Source: UBA4085 sp964556755
GTDB taxonomy: Bacteria; Acidobacteriota; Aminicenantia; Aminicenantales; UBA4085
NCBI GenBank assembly: GCA_964556755.1
Contig: CAZKXI010000001.1
Span: 1 to 64,000 of the forward strand
Length of the DNA stretch: 64,000 nt
Direction: 5' to 3'
In this document: piece by piece, positions 1-9,052 of the stretch
Layout of the letters: each line of letters starts with the position of its first letter
Position numbering within the stretch: the first letter of the stretch is position 1
The notes under the pieces: model-generated
Told to the model about the DNA's origin: nothing
Database searches by the model: none
The model's input: only the letters and a program-made list of their open reading frames with translations
Translations under genes and position numbers: made by a program

Positions 1-821
1 GACGGCGTGCCCGGCAGCCGGACCTTGTAGGCGCCCCTGACATACCAGACGCCGGTTGAGCCCTCCACCTTGACGTTGGCGGTCAACGTCTTGGTCCCAA
101 CTGTCGCCCAGCCGATGTTCCGGGTGATCATCGTCGTCGAGGTCCCGTTCAAGGATGCGACGACATGGGTCGTGATCGGCTTGTCCTCGACGTAGAACGT
201 GACGGTGATCCGCCCCAGAGGGCTGGCGGCGCGGTTCGTCAGCCAAACATGGACGTCTCTCTTCTCGTTGATGGCCGGCGACTTCCCATCGCTGATGCAC
301 ACCGTGAGCATAGCCGAAGGGCCATCCGCCGGGGTCATGATGCGGCCGCGGACGCACTTGTCGCCCTCGCCCGACGAGTCGGAAGGCGTGCCGGCCAGTC
401 GCACCCTGTAGGCGCCCTCGGCTATGATCTGCTCCTTGTAGCCGGGCTTGAAGACCATGGCCTTGATGGTCTTGGTCCCGACGGTGGACCAGCTGTGGTT
501 CCGGGTCCGGGTGTAGGTCTGGCCCGCGCCCAGGAAAGCGATGGCATGCTCTTGGATGCCCTTGCCCTCCACGTAGAACGACAGCTTGAGATCGCGGACA
601 TCGGGGCCGTTGTTCACGATCCTGGCCTGGATATCCCGATTCCCTCCGATCGGGGGAGTCTTGCCGTTGCTGACGCATACCGTCAAGTCGGCGACGACGG
701 CCTCAAAGCCGTCCATGGGATCCGGCGGGGGAATCGCCGTCCCGCCCGCGGGACGCCCAAGCCCGAGGATCAGCAGAAGACAAGCCACGACCCGCGCCAC
801 AGCCAAAAAGGATCTTCTCAT
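1..821 (-). CDS. Exported protein with tandem CARDB-like repeats (C-terminus beyond window)
   Basis: The frame runs from an ATG at 821 and is still open at base 1, so about 273 codons are visible and the C-terminus is missing. The N-terminus (MRRSFLAVARVVACLLLILG) is a Sec signal peptide. Two repeats of roughly 110 residues follow. Each has a VC(V/I)S(N/D)GK opening, a FYVE(G/D)K strand, VGTKT(I/L) and a closing Y(R/K)VRL(A/P)GTP. The layout resembles CARDB/APHP-type adhesion beta-sandwich repeats (inference). A strong ribosome site, GGAAGGAGGG, lies 8 bases before the ATG and fixes the start. The gene is divergent from the Gfo/Idh/MocA gene at 1029. It is probably a cell-surface or periplasmic structural or binding protein, with no catalytic motif seen. 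Codon use looks like that of its neighbours. Confidence 0.8.
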   Translation of the reverse strand, partial: MRRSFLAVARVVACLLLILGLGRPAGGTAIPPPDPMDGFEAVVADLTVCVSNGKTPPIGGNRDIQARIVNNGPDVRDLKLSFYVEGKGIQEHAIAFLGAGQTYTRTRNHSWSTVGTKTIKAMVFKPGYKEQIIAEGAYRVRLAGTPSDSSGEGDKCVRGRIMTPADGPSAMLTVCISDGKSPAINEKRDVHVWLTNRAASPLGRITVTFYVEDKPITTHVVASLNGTSTTMITRNIGWATVGTKTLTANVKVEGSTGVWYVRGAYKVRLPGTP

Positions 822-1028
822 GGATCCGACCCTCCTTCCCCCTCCGCACGGTGATTGTAAGGCCGGAGGAGGGCCCCGTCAACTCGAGCCCGCAATGACC
901 TCTCGGAACTCCGGCCATGCGGACGAAGCGGTCAGTCTCGGCCTAATCCCGGGCGCGTCGATCTTCACCCTCCCCCGGCCGTGGGTTCGCCCCGGCGATT
1001 GTGCTAACATGCCCGTCAGGAGCCTCCC

Positions 1029-2468
1029 ATGACCATCACCCGACGCGATTGCCTTCGGCTTTCCGGCCTGGGCGGCCTCGGCTTGGCGGGCCGGGGCCTG
1101 CTCAAAGGCTGGGCCGGCGACACCGACGCCGCCCCCTCGGAGCTGCCGGCTATGATGAAGCGCCGGCAGAAGGATCACGTCCAGCGCTTCAATATGTCCG
1201 GCTTTGCCGCGCCTCCGCTGGACAAGGTCCGCATCGGGATCATCGGCCTGGGCCAGCGCGGCCCGGCCCACATGATCACCATGACCCACGTCGAGGGGAC
1301 CGAGATCAAGGCCCTCTGCGACATTCGGCCCGAGAAAGCCGCGGCCGCCCGCAAGCGGCTCGAGGGAACGGCTCACGCCCCCGACGTCCTGACCGGGCCG
1401 GAGGACTGGAAGCGGGTCTGCGAGCGGCCGGACATCGACCTGGTGATCCTGACCACCCCCTGGTACATGCACGCCATGATGGCCGTCTACGCCATGGAGC
1501 ACGGCAAGCACGTCGCCTCCGAGGTCCCCGCGGCGGGGACCATCGAGGAGTGCTGGCGGCTGGTCGAGACGGCCGAGCGGACCCGCCGCCACTGCATGAT
1601 GATGGAGAACTACTGCTACCTGCCGTTCCAGCTGCTGACCCTGGCCCTGGCCCGCCAGGGCTTCTTCGGCCAGGTCGTGCACGGCGACTGCGCCTACAAC
1701 ACCAGCAAGATGGGCAACAACTTCTCCAAGACGATGTACTGGGACATGTGGTGGCTGAGGCAGTATGCCGCCCGCCGCGGCAACCTCTATCCCACCCACG
1801 GTCTGGGCCCGGTCAGCGCCATCATGAACATCAATCGCGGCGACCGCTTCGAGTTCCTTGTCTCGATGGAGAGCCGCGACTTCATGATGCGGGAGAAGGC
1901 CGGGGAGCTGGCCGCCGCGGACGAGTTCTTCAAGCCCTTTGCCGGACTGGAGTACCGGGGCAACATGAGCTCGACCCTTATCCGGACGGCCCAAGGCCGG
2001 ACCATCATGGTCCAGCACGACGCCACTTCGCCCTCGCCCCACAGCCTGATCCACGGCATCTACGGCACCCGCGGCGCCGCTCTCTACGACCCGCCGCCGC
2101 CGCGGCTCTCGCCCGGGAACCACGCCTGGATGCCGGCCGAGGAGCTCAAGGCCCTGGAGGAGAAGCACACCCCGAAGATCACCCTCCAGCTGGCCGAGCT
2201 AGCCCGCCAGACCGGAGCCGGCCACGGCGGGACCGATCTGATGGAGGACTGGCGGCTCATCGACTGCCTGCGCCACGGCCTGCCGCTGGATCAGGACGTC
2301 TACGACGCCGCGGCCTGGAGCGCCGTCGTGCCCCTCAGCCAGTGGTCGGTGCTGAACCGCTCGAATTCCATCGACGTCCCCGACTTCACGGCCGGGGCTT
2401 GGACCTCCAACAAGCCCAACATGGACATCGAGCTCGAGCGGGGAGGCCGGACGCGGATCGTCGTCTGA
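1029..2468 (+). CDS. Tat-exported Gfo/Idh/MocA family protein, GH109-like
   Basis: This 479-residue protein begins with a twin-arginine signal (TRRDCLRLSGLGG, residues 3-15), so it should be exported folded. Residues about 62-90 form a Rossmann nucleotide-binding motif (VRIGIIGLGQRG), followed by ALCDIRPEKA. The run EVPAAGTIEECWRLVETAE then HCMMMENYCY resembles the NAD-dependent GH109 glycosidases of the Gfo/Idh/MocA superfamily. In those enzymes a bound NAD is used transiently to cleave glycosides such as alpha-N-acetylgalactosaminides. An ordinary sugar oxidoreductase is the alternative. AGGAG at 1018-1022 supports the start. The gene opens a cluster of exported carbohydrate-active genes. 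Confidence 0.85.
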   Translation: MTITRRDCLRLSGLGGLGLAGRGLLKGWAGDTDAAPSELPAMMKRRQKDHVQRFNMSGFAAPPLDKVRIGIIGLGQRGPAHMITMTHVEGTEIKALCDIRPEKAAAARKRLEGTAHAPDVLTGPEDWKRVCERPDIDLVILTTPWYMHAMMAVYAMEHGKHVASEVPAAGTIEECWRLVETAERTRRHCMMMENYCYLPFQLLTLALARQGFFGQVVHGDCAYNTSKMGNNFSKTMYWDMWWLRQYAARRGNLYPTHGLGPVSAIMNINRGDRFEFLVSMESRDFMMREKAGELAAADEFFKPFAGLEYRGNMSSTLIRTAQGRTIMVQHDATSPSPHSLIHGIYGTRGAALYDPPPPRLSPGNHAWMPAEELKALEEKHTPKITLQLAELARQTGAGHGGTDLMEDWRLIDCLRHGLPLDQDVYDAAAWSAVVPLSQWSVLNRSNSIDVPDFTAGAWTSNKPNMDIELERGGRTRIVV

Positions 2469-2513
2469 GGCCCGAAGTCCGCCGTGGCGCGGCGCGGCGG
2501 CTTCGCGGCGCGG

Positions 2514-4493
2514 TCAGGGACGGAAGCAGAAGACTTCGTACCCGTACTCCGTGAACTTCTCGCCCGAGGGGCCGGGCTCGAGGACCAGCCGGATGTCCAG
2601 GCGGTCGCGGCCGCGGGTCAGCGACGGGGCGATGTCGAAATCGGAGTCGAACCAGCGCAGGGCGGCGTTCTCATAGCCATGCCGCCAGACTCCGGCTAAG
2701 CGGCCATCCACGAAGACGCGGGCTTGCTGGCCGCGAAGGCTCTGGTCGATCCGGCGGCGCAGCCGGACGCCGCCGTTGCCGGGATCGATCGCCACCCGGA
2801 AGGCGATCGCTCCCCCCGAGTGAACGCGGCCGGGAGACTCGATGACCGCCTCGAAGCCCTCGCCCTCGGGGTGCGCCGCCAGCGTCTCGAGCTTGCCGCC
2901 GGGCGAAGCCTTGTATCCGTGGCTTCTCTCGCTCTCCCCCCGGCCGATCTCGATCGCGTCGGTGCGGATAAGGGCCGGACGGCGGTTGAGGTAGGCGAAG
3001 GCCAGACTGCGGTACTGGGACCGGATGTGGCTCATGCCGCCGTGCTGGATGACGGCCCGCAGGGAAGCGTAGAACGGGATCGGCGCCTCCAGGTGGAAGC
3101 GGCTGTAGCCGCTGGGCACGCGGTAAGAGCCCGGCGAGGAGCCGCCGCCCTCCTCGGCGATGCTGCCGATGACGCAGCCGAACGGCGTGTCGAAGTCGGG
3201 ATTCGGCCAGAAGCAGGCCAGGTAATAGTCCTCGCTTCCCGTGCCGTTGATCTGCGGCGAGATGGCGCCGTCCACGGTGAAGCGCTCGTTGCCTTCGCAG
3301 TAGTGCATCTCGCGCATCGACTGGACGACGCCGGCCAGCCAGCCGGTGCCCGTCCCCTCGAAGAGCAGCCAGTCGTGTCCGTAGACGGTCTCACCCTCGT
3401 GGTAGAGCGTCGTGAAGTACGTCCCTTCGTCTCGAGCCACGCCGTTGGGCCCGACGAGGACGCGGGCCTTGACCCGGCCGAAGCGGTGGGGCGAGTCGTT
3501 GACCCACTCGATCTCGGCCTTGTCCCAGAAGGCCATGGGGAAGAAGCTCCGGAGGCGGATCCGTCCGCCGGGCCGCATCTCGGCCCGCAGGGGCAGGGAG
3601 CGCATCTCGTTGGGCCCGTTGGGGACGCCGAAGAAGACGCCCGTCGGCGAGACGGAATCCCAGCGGGCATGGCCGTCCCAGCGCAGACGCAGGCGGGTCT
3701 GGCGCAGAAACGCCTCCGAGCCGTCGGCCTCGATCTCGATCTCGCGGACGATGCCGGAGCCGGCTTCGATCTTGAGCAAAGACAGCTTCTCCCCGGCTTC
3801 GATCTCCTCCTTGGTCTCGGAGGCGAAGACTCGCAGACCCGCCTCCTCGAAGGGCGGCTCGCCCATCCGGGCGAAGGCGTCCTGGAGGGCTTCCCCATCG
3901 GCCGCCCCGCCCCGCTCCGCCGGCCCGGACGGCAGGGCATAGCGCTCGGAGATGATGTGGAAGAAGCGCGATTCGCCGCCGCGGACCACGATCTTCAGGG
4001 ACGTCTCGAAGAAGATGGGAACGAACGAATTGCCGGCGAATGGAACGTCGCCCCAGTTGCCCCGGCGGGCGTAGGAGGTCAGCGGAGCGGTGAAGGGGGC
4101 CAGCCGCCCTTGGTAGAAGTCGAGAATGCCGACGTCCCAGCGCGGCTCGTCCTGGCCGTCGAAATAGAAGAGAAGCTTCGCCTTGGCGTCGAACCAGGTT
4201 CCCCAGAGGCTGCGGATGCAGCCCGGCCCGGCCGAGTCGAAGATGACATCGTCGCCGCGGGCGTCCTTGTAGAGGGGCTGGTTGGCGTCGTCGTTGATCC
4301 CGGTCTTGTTGTGGCTGGAGTCCTGTCGGACCGTCAATCCTCGAGGAGCCCGGAGGAGGCGCTCCAGAAGCCTATAGGCGGGACGAGGCTGGAAGGACGG
4401 ATCGGCGGCCGGGGTCGGGGCAAGGGCCCCGGACGAGGCGCCGGTCAAAAGCAGCATCAGGAAGGCCGCTAAGGGAAACACACGGGTCTTCAT
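2514..4493 (-). CDS. Exported DUF2961 / GH172-like glycoside hydrolase
   Basis: A 659-residue protein with a Sec signal peptide (MKTRVFPLAAFLMLLLTG). The start at 4493 was chosen because the signal peptide begins there; an upstream in-frame start at 4529 would add 12 poorly conserved residues. The DUF2961 hallmarks are present: an N-terminal segment with ISSL-like SLWGTWFDAKAKLLFYFDGQ, then PFF-rich strands, and INGTGSEDYYLACFW near residues 420-435. DUF2961 is now CAZy family GH172, which includes difructose-anhydride and arabinofuranoside-acting enzymes. It therefore probably acts on furanose-containing glycans outside the cytoplasm, although the exact substrate cannot be read from sequence. 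It is convergent with the GH109-like gene and its neighbours are also exported. Confidence 0.85.
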   Translation of the reverse strand: MKTRVFPLAAFLMLLLTGASSGALAPTPAADPSFQPRPAYRLLERLLRAPRGLTVRQDSSHNKTGINDDANQPLYKDARGDDVIFDSAGPGCIRSLWGTWFDAKAKLLFYFDGQDEPRWDVGILDFYQGRLAPFTAPLTSYARRGNWGDVPFAGNSFVPIFFETSLKIVVRGGESRFFHIISERYALPSGPAERGGAADGEALQDAFARMGEPPFEEAGLRVFASETKEEIEAGEKLSLLKIEAGSGIVREIEIEADGSEAFLRQTRLRLRWDGHARWDSVSPTGVFFGVPNGPNEMRSLPLRAEMRPGGRIRLRSFFPMAFWDKAEIEWVNDSPHRFGRVKARVLVGPNGVARDEGTYFTTLYHEGETVYGHDWLLFEGTGTGWLAGVVQSMREMHYCEGNERFTVDGAISPQINGTGSEDYYLACFWPNPDFDTPFGCVIGSIAEEGGGSSPGSYRVPSGYSRFHLEAPIPFYASLRAVIQHGGMSHIRSQYRSLAFAYLNRRPALIRTDAIEIGRGESERSHGYKASPGGKLETLAAHPEGEGFEAVIESPGRVHSGGAIAFRVAIDPGNGGVRLRRRIDQSLRGQQARVFVDGRLAGVWRHGYENAALRWFDSDFDIAPSLTRGRDRLDIRLVLEPGPSGEKFTEYGYEVFCFRP

Positions 4494-4570
4494 GCCCGCA
4501 TCTTGTTCCGGCCTACGTCCCTCCGTCAAGCCCCGCGGGGCTTTTCAGCGTCTCGCGGGGCCACCCGCGG

Positions 4571-6991
4571 TCACTTCCGCGTGAACGGCGTCCGCAGCCG
4601 CTCCTCGACCCAGGCCCGGTCGATGGTCATGCCCCACTGGCTGTGCTTCATGGCCGTCCCCGGATCGAGCTTCAGAGCCGCCCGATAGCACTCCAGCGCT
4701 GCCGAGCGGTTCCGGAGCAGATCATTCATATGGCCCTGCCAGACCCGGGCCGTGAAGGCCATCATGCCCGACGTCTCCAGCTCGGCCATCCTCAGGAAGG
4801 CCGCCAAGCCTTCCTTGTCGGCTCGGCTGTCGTAGAGCAGCAGGCCAAGCTTGAGCCAGAAGCGCGCATCCTTGATCGCCAAACCGGCGGCCTTGCGGTA
4901 GACGAGAAGGGGCGTCTCGCCCTCCTTCTCCCAGCCCAGAGCGTCGACGAAATCGACCAGTTGGGTCGCGGTCGGTCTCTCGGGGACGCGGGCTTTCTCG
5001 CCGGGAGCGAAGGGCTTCTTCAGGCGCTCCTCGACCCAGGCGCGGTCCATGGTGATCTTGAACGGGTCGTGCCGCACGGGCCTGTCGGGCGCTATGGCCA
5101 GGGCGGCCCTGTAGAAGCCGAGGGCTTCCGCCCGGCGCCCTCGAAGGTCCGCCAGGATCCCGCGCCAGCCGAGCGCTCCGAAGCGCCAGGCGGAGCCGGC
5201 CTCGGGACGGTCGGCCCGGGCGAAGCATTCCGCGGCCTCGTCCAAGCGCTTGGCCCCGTAGAGGCCCAACCCCAGCTGGTACCAGAGCGACGGACTGGAG
5301 ATCGTCTCGGCCTTGACGGCGTCATAGACGCGCTCGGCCTGGTCCGCCTCCCAGCCGTCAGCCAGGGCGGCCGCGGCCGCCGCGGAGACCGGCGGGACGG
5401 GCGTCTCCACCCTGGCCCATCGGCCGGAGGGGTCGAGGACCAGGCTCCGCAGTGGAGCCCGGCTTTTGAAGGTCAAGGCCGTGACGGCCCGAGTCCGGTC
5501 CGCCCTGGCGGTCTGGGCGGAGCCGTCCCCGAATTCGGCCCGGACAGGCACGGGCATAGACATCGTGCCGAGGCGCAGCAGCCGGACCTCGGTCGTAAAG
5601 CCGCCGGCTCCGTCAGGCCGGCTGTCCTCGGCTTCCGAGCCGTAGCAGAGGTACTGGCTCGACCGCACCCAGGCGTCAAAGAACCAGTCCAGGCTCTGTC
5701 CGCTCTCCGCTTCGGCCACCGTCTTCAGATCCCGCCACCCGAAGCGCCGCCCGGCGAAGTCGCGCAGACATCGCTTATAGACCCTGAGGAAGGCCTCGCG
5801 CCCCAGCGCTTCATCGAGGGCATAGGCGACCGCCGGCCCCTTGCTGTGGACGACGGTGTTGTTGAAGTCGAAATGGACGGCGTCCTCCCGGCCCGGCGGA
5901 GCGGCCAGGGTCGTGTCGTAGTGCAGAGGGACGGCGTTGATGTAGTTTCCCATCCACTTCTTGGCCCGCTCCGGATCGAGGCCGCGGACCGTCATATACT
6001 CGGTGTCGGCGAAGATGCCCATGGCGATCCAGACCCAGGAGGGGTCGTCGCCGTCCGGAACCCACTCGCCCCAGTATTCGTGGCCGATCTCGTGCGAGGT
6101 GATGTGCTGCCAGTGCATGGGCGGCTCGCCGTCGACGTAGGTCTCCAAGCCATGAATGGCCACGATGCCGGTCGCCACCGGGTAGCCGCCCCACCGGCCT
6201 TCGCCGCCGGGAATGATGTTCAGGAAGGGGAAGGGATAGAAGCCCAGCCATTCCTTGTAGAAATGGACCGCGTCGGCGGCCGTTTCCAGGCAGACCGCGG
6301 CGGCCTTGGATCCTTTATCGGTGAAATAGGATGTGATCAGGACGCCGTCGACTTCGCGCGAGGCGGCTTTGAGGCCGGGCGCCAGCCAGATGCCGAAGGT
6401 CCTGGCCGCCGCGGCTTCGTAACGGCCGGTCCGGGGATCGAGGCGTCCGCTGGCCGCGACGGCGAATCCCGCGGGCGCGTCCACCTTGACGGAGTAGGAG
6501 TCGTGGTGAGGCAGGCCGTCCCACCACAACCGGGGGTACCAGGAGGAGCTCGAGAAGCCGGAGCGGCCCCAAGGAGCGTCCGACTTGAGGCCGAAAGCCG
6601 CCTCCATCTCGATGGACCTTCCGGGCGCCAGGGGCTCGGGCAACGCCACCAGGATGGGCCGAGGGAGGGGGCCCGAGGAGCCGCCCTCCGGCGGGAAGAT
6701 CCGGCGTCCGCCGGCCATCACCTCGAGCGTCGATTGAGGCCCCACCGCCCAATCGAAGGCGACGGCGGTCAGCGGGATCCGGCCGGCATTTCTGAGAGTG
6801 ATCCGCTCCCGTCCCTCCAGGGATCCCGCCGCCGCGTCCAGCCGGACGTCGATGACATAGCGGCTCGAGGGCGGATCGGCGGGCGTGAAGAACGCGGGGG
6901 AAGCGGAAGGATGCGGCGGCCGGTCCGGCCCGCAGGCCGCCAGGACGCCGATGAAGGGAACGATCACGACCCAGGCCGGGAATTTCGTCAT
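4571..6991 (-). CDS. M1-like zinc metallopeptidase lipoprotein with C-terminal TPRs
   Basis: This 806-residue protein has a lipoprotein signal (VLAAC near residue 20). The start at 6991 is chosen over 7009 because GGGAGG lies just upstream and the signal peptide begins there. Residues about 40-450 look like the M1 aminopeptidase fold, with HEIGH at residues 300-304. The canonical third zinc ligand, the Glu of WLNEGFA 18 residues after the second His, is not seen: the aligned stretch reads WIAMGIFADTEY, with Met in that place. The C-terminal 250 residues hold tetratricopeptide-like repeats, including two copies of a YRAAL...DRAWVEERL module. It is either a divergent peptidase using another ligand or an inactive relative. 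It probably sits on a membrane facing the periplasm. Confidence 0.8.
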   Translation of the reverse strand: MTKFPAWVVIVPFIGVLAACGPDRPPHPSASPAFFTPADPPSSRYVIDVRLDAAAGSLEGRERITLRNAGRIPLTAVAFDWAVGPQSTLEVMAGGRRIFPPEGGSSGPLPRPILVALPEPLAPGRSIEMEAAFGLKSDAPWGRSGFSSSSWYPRLWWDGLPHHDSYSVKVDAPAGFAVAASGRLDPRTGRYEAAAARTFGIWLAPGLKAASREVDGVLITSYFTDKGSKAAAVCLETAADAVHFYKEWLGFYPFPFLNIIPGGEGRWGGYPVATGIVAIHGLETYVDGEPPMHWQHITSHEIGHEYWGEWVPDGDDPSWVWIAMGIFADTEYMTVRGLDPERAKKWMGNYINAVPLHYDTTLAAPPGREDAVHFDFNNTVVHSKGPAVAYALDEALGREAFLRVYKRCLRDFAGRRFGWRDLKTVAEAESGQSLDWFFDAWVRSSQYLCYGSEAEDSRPDGAGGFTTEVRLLRLGTMSMPVPVRAEFGDGSAQTARADRTRAVTALTFKSRAPLRSLVLDPSGRWARVETPVPPVSAAAAAALADGWEADQAERVYDAVKAETISSPSLWYQLGLGLYGAKRLDEAAECFARADRPEAGSAWRFGALGWRGILADLRGRRAEALGFYRAALAIAPDRPVRHDPFKITMDRAWVEERLKKPFAPGEKARVPERPTATQLVDFVDALGWEKEGETPLLVYRKAAGLAIKDARFWLKLGLLLYDSRADKEGLAAFLRMAELETSGMMAFTARVWQGHMNDLLRNRSAALECYRAALKLDPGTAMKHSQWGMTIDRAWVEERLRTPFTRK

Positions 6992-7124
6992 GGTCAGCCT
7001 CCCGGGCAAAGAGACTTCTACACCCCTTTATACGCGCGAGGGAGGCCAAAGGTCATGCTCCGTCCGGAACGGGCCGGCCGACCCGGTTCCCGCTCCGGAC
7101 GGAGCCGCCGAGGGATCAGGAAGG

Positions 7125-7544
7125 CTACTTGGCCGCCTCCGCCGCGACGACCTTGGTCTTATGGGCGCCCTTGGTCAGGTGGACGCGGTAGCCCTCCGTC
7201 CCCGACACCCAGACCTCGGACAGGATGTAGACCGTGACATACTCGGTGTAGGAGGGGGCGAAGTCCCCGACTTCGTCGAAGACCAGCCGGGCTCCCGCCG
7301 GAGCCCCGTCCGGCGGGGTCAACTTTTCGGTGAAGGGGGCGACGTATTCCTTGCCCGTGGCCTCCTGCTTGAGGGTGATCTGGCCATCCTTGATCCCGGC
7401 TACCGCATAGACACCCGCGGCGGGATTCTTGGTCCCGATCTTGAAGGCAAAGGGGACCTTGAAGTCCGCCGGCGTCTGGGCCGGGGAAGCGGCGGCCAGG
7501 ACGAGGACCGCCGCCACGACCATGCATGCCGTTGAACGTCTCAT
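7125..7544 (-). CDS. Small exported protein of unknown function
   Basis: A 139-residue protein with a clear Sec signal (MRRSTACMVVAAVLVLAAAS) ending near AQTPA. The start at 7544 is supported by GGGGGAGGAG four to five bases upstream. The mature part is about 115 residues with alternating hydrophobic strands (FKVPFAFKIG, YVTVYILSEVWV, YRVHLTKG), suggesting a small all-beta domain. I do not recognise a named family. It lies 19 bases downstream of the Tat-exported PLP enzyme at 7564-8928 on the same strand, so the two are probably co-transcribed. The function remains open. Confidence 0.8.
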   Translation of the reverse strand: MRRSTACMVVAAVLVLAAASPAQTPADFKVPFAFKIGTKNPAAGVYAVAGIKDGQITLKQEATGKEYVAPFTEKLTPPDGAPAGARLVFDEVGDFAPSYTEYVTVYILSEVWVSGTEGYRVHLTKGAHKTKVVAAEAAK

Positions 7545-7563
7545 CGCTCTCCTCCCCCTGATC

Positions 7564-8928
7564 TCACATCGTGACGTCGGCCGGATAGCCCGGGATGGGA
7601 TCCGGCGATTCGGGCACGCCTTCCTTGACCGCCGTCTCCATGGCCTCGATGAAGGTGTCGATCTCTTCCAGGGTGGTATAGACGTTGGGGGAGACCCGCA
7701 GGGCCTGGTAGTCGAAGACCGAGTTCGGGGGAGCGCCGCCGACCAGGGGCACAACCACGATCCGGTAGCGGTCCATCATGAACTTGGCCAGCTGCCGGAC
7801 ATCGTAGCCCTCGATGTTGACGGCCATGACGCCCCAGCACTGGGCCGGCTCGCTGGTCTCGCTCAAGACCTTGATCTTGTCGTGCTTCTTGAGGGCGTTG
7901 ACCCAGCGCATGTTGAGGTAGCGCAGCCGGGCCGCCTTGCGGTCGGCCCCGATGGCCTGGTGGAAGGCCAGCGACTCGCCCAGGGCCGCCCGGATGGCCC
8001 AGGGGTGCGTGCCGATGCTCTCGAACTTGCGGATGTCGGCGTCCTGCTGCTCGGGCGCGGCCTGCAGCGGCCAGAACTTCGGGATCATCTCCCGGCGGAC
8101 GTAGAGCAGGCCGTTGCCCAGGGGCGCCAGCAGCCACTTGTGCAGGCTGACGCCGTAGGCGTCGCACTCCAGGTCGCGCAGCTGGAAGGGGAAATGGCCC
8201 AGGGCGTGGGCCCCGTCGACGATCGTCACGATGCCCTTGGAGCGGGCCAGGCGCGACAGGCGCTGGACCGGGAAGAGCTGGGCCGTCAGGTTGGTGATAT
8301 GGGTGAAGTGGAAGACCTTGGTCTTCGGGGTGATGGCCTTCTCGAACATGTTGTAGAGGAAGTCCTGGGTGGCCGGCACCGGGAACTGCAGACGGGTGAC
8401 CTTGATCCCGTCGCGGCGCATGCGCTGGTCCCAGGTCGTCAGCATGCGGGGGTAGTCCTGCTCGGTAGTGACGACCTCGTCGCCGGGCTCCAGGTCGATG
8501 CCGTTCTGGACGATCTGGAGGGCCTCGCTGGCGCCGCGGGTCAGGGCGATCTCCTCGGGGTCCGCCCCGAACTCATTGGCCATGCGGCGGCGGATGGTCT
8601 GGACGTTGTTGGCCACCATGCCTTGGTAGTGGACCGGCAGCATGTTGATCATGTCCATGTACCGGTTCACCGACTCCAGGGCCACCCGGGGCATCGGGGC
8701 GGTGAAGCCGTTGTTCAGATTGATCAGGCTGCGGTCCAGCTTGAAAGCCAGCTGGATCTCGCGCCAGTAGAACTCGTTGCGGGCGACCTGCTCGGCGGTC
8801 TGCCCCTCCACGGTCTGGCCGGCTGAGACGACCCGGGCCAGGGCTTCGGGATGGAAGACGGCGGCCGTGGCGCCGGCGGCGCCGGCCAGGCGCAGGAATT
8901 CCCTTCGATTGAGCGGAATCTTAGACAT
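7564..8928 (-). CDS. Tat-exported class V aminotransferase-fold PLP enzyme
   Basis: This 454-residue protein starts with a Tat signal (NRREFLRLAGAAGATAA). The ATG at 8928 follows AGGAGG at a normal distance; a TTG six bases upstream is too close to that site. The fold is class V aminotransferase, resembling isopenicillin-N epimerase (CefD) and cysteine desulfurase relatives. The PLP lysine is probably Lys264 in LHKWLLAPLGNG, and DGAHALGHFPF supplies the cofactor aspartate. Members of the family act as epimerases, lyases or desulfurases on amino acids. Export by Tat fits a folded, cofactor-loaded enzyme working in the periplasm. The substrate cannot be told from sequence. The gene is followed by a small exported protein. 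Confidence 0.85.
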   Translation of the reverse strand: MSKIPLNRREFLRLAGAAGATAAVFHPEALARVVSAGQTVEGQTAEQVARNEFYWREIQLAFKLDRSLINLNNGFTAPMPRVALESVNRYMDMINMLPVHYQGMVANNVQTIRRRMANEFGADPEEIALTRGASEALQIVQNGIDLEPGDEVVTTEQDYPRMLTTWDQRMRRDGIKVTRLQFPVPATQDFLYNMFEKAITPKTKVFHFTHITNLTAQLFPVQRLSRLARSKGIVTIVDGAHALGHFPFQLRDLECDAYGVSLHKWLLAPLGNGLLYVRREMIPKFWPLQAAPEQQDADIRKFESIGTHPWAIRAALGESLAFHQAIGADRKAARLRYLNMRWVNALKKHDKIKVLSETSEPAQCWGVMAVNIEGYDVRQLAKFMMDRYRIVVVPLVGGAPPNSVFDYQALRVSPNVYTTLEEIDTFIEAMETAVKEGVPESPDPIPGYPADVTM

Positions 8929-9052
8929 GGACAAGGCCTCCTGGGAGATGGATGGGATGCGGCATGATGAGCGGCATGATCGTATGCGCGCCCTCCGCCG
9001 CTGTCAAGCGCCGGAGGCCGGGGGGGGAAGGGCGGCGGGACGGAGGCCCGGA

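Noticed and set aside
165..854. Plus-strand open frame near the left edge
   Set aside because: The minus strand holds a better gene with ribosome site, signal peptide and two repeats, which runs off the edge.
4643..7237. Plus-strand open frame of about 864 codons opposite the M1-like gene
   Set aside because: Antisense of a lipoprotein with HEIGH motif and TPRs; no ribosome site or domain.
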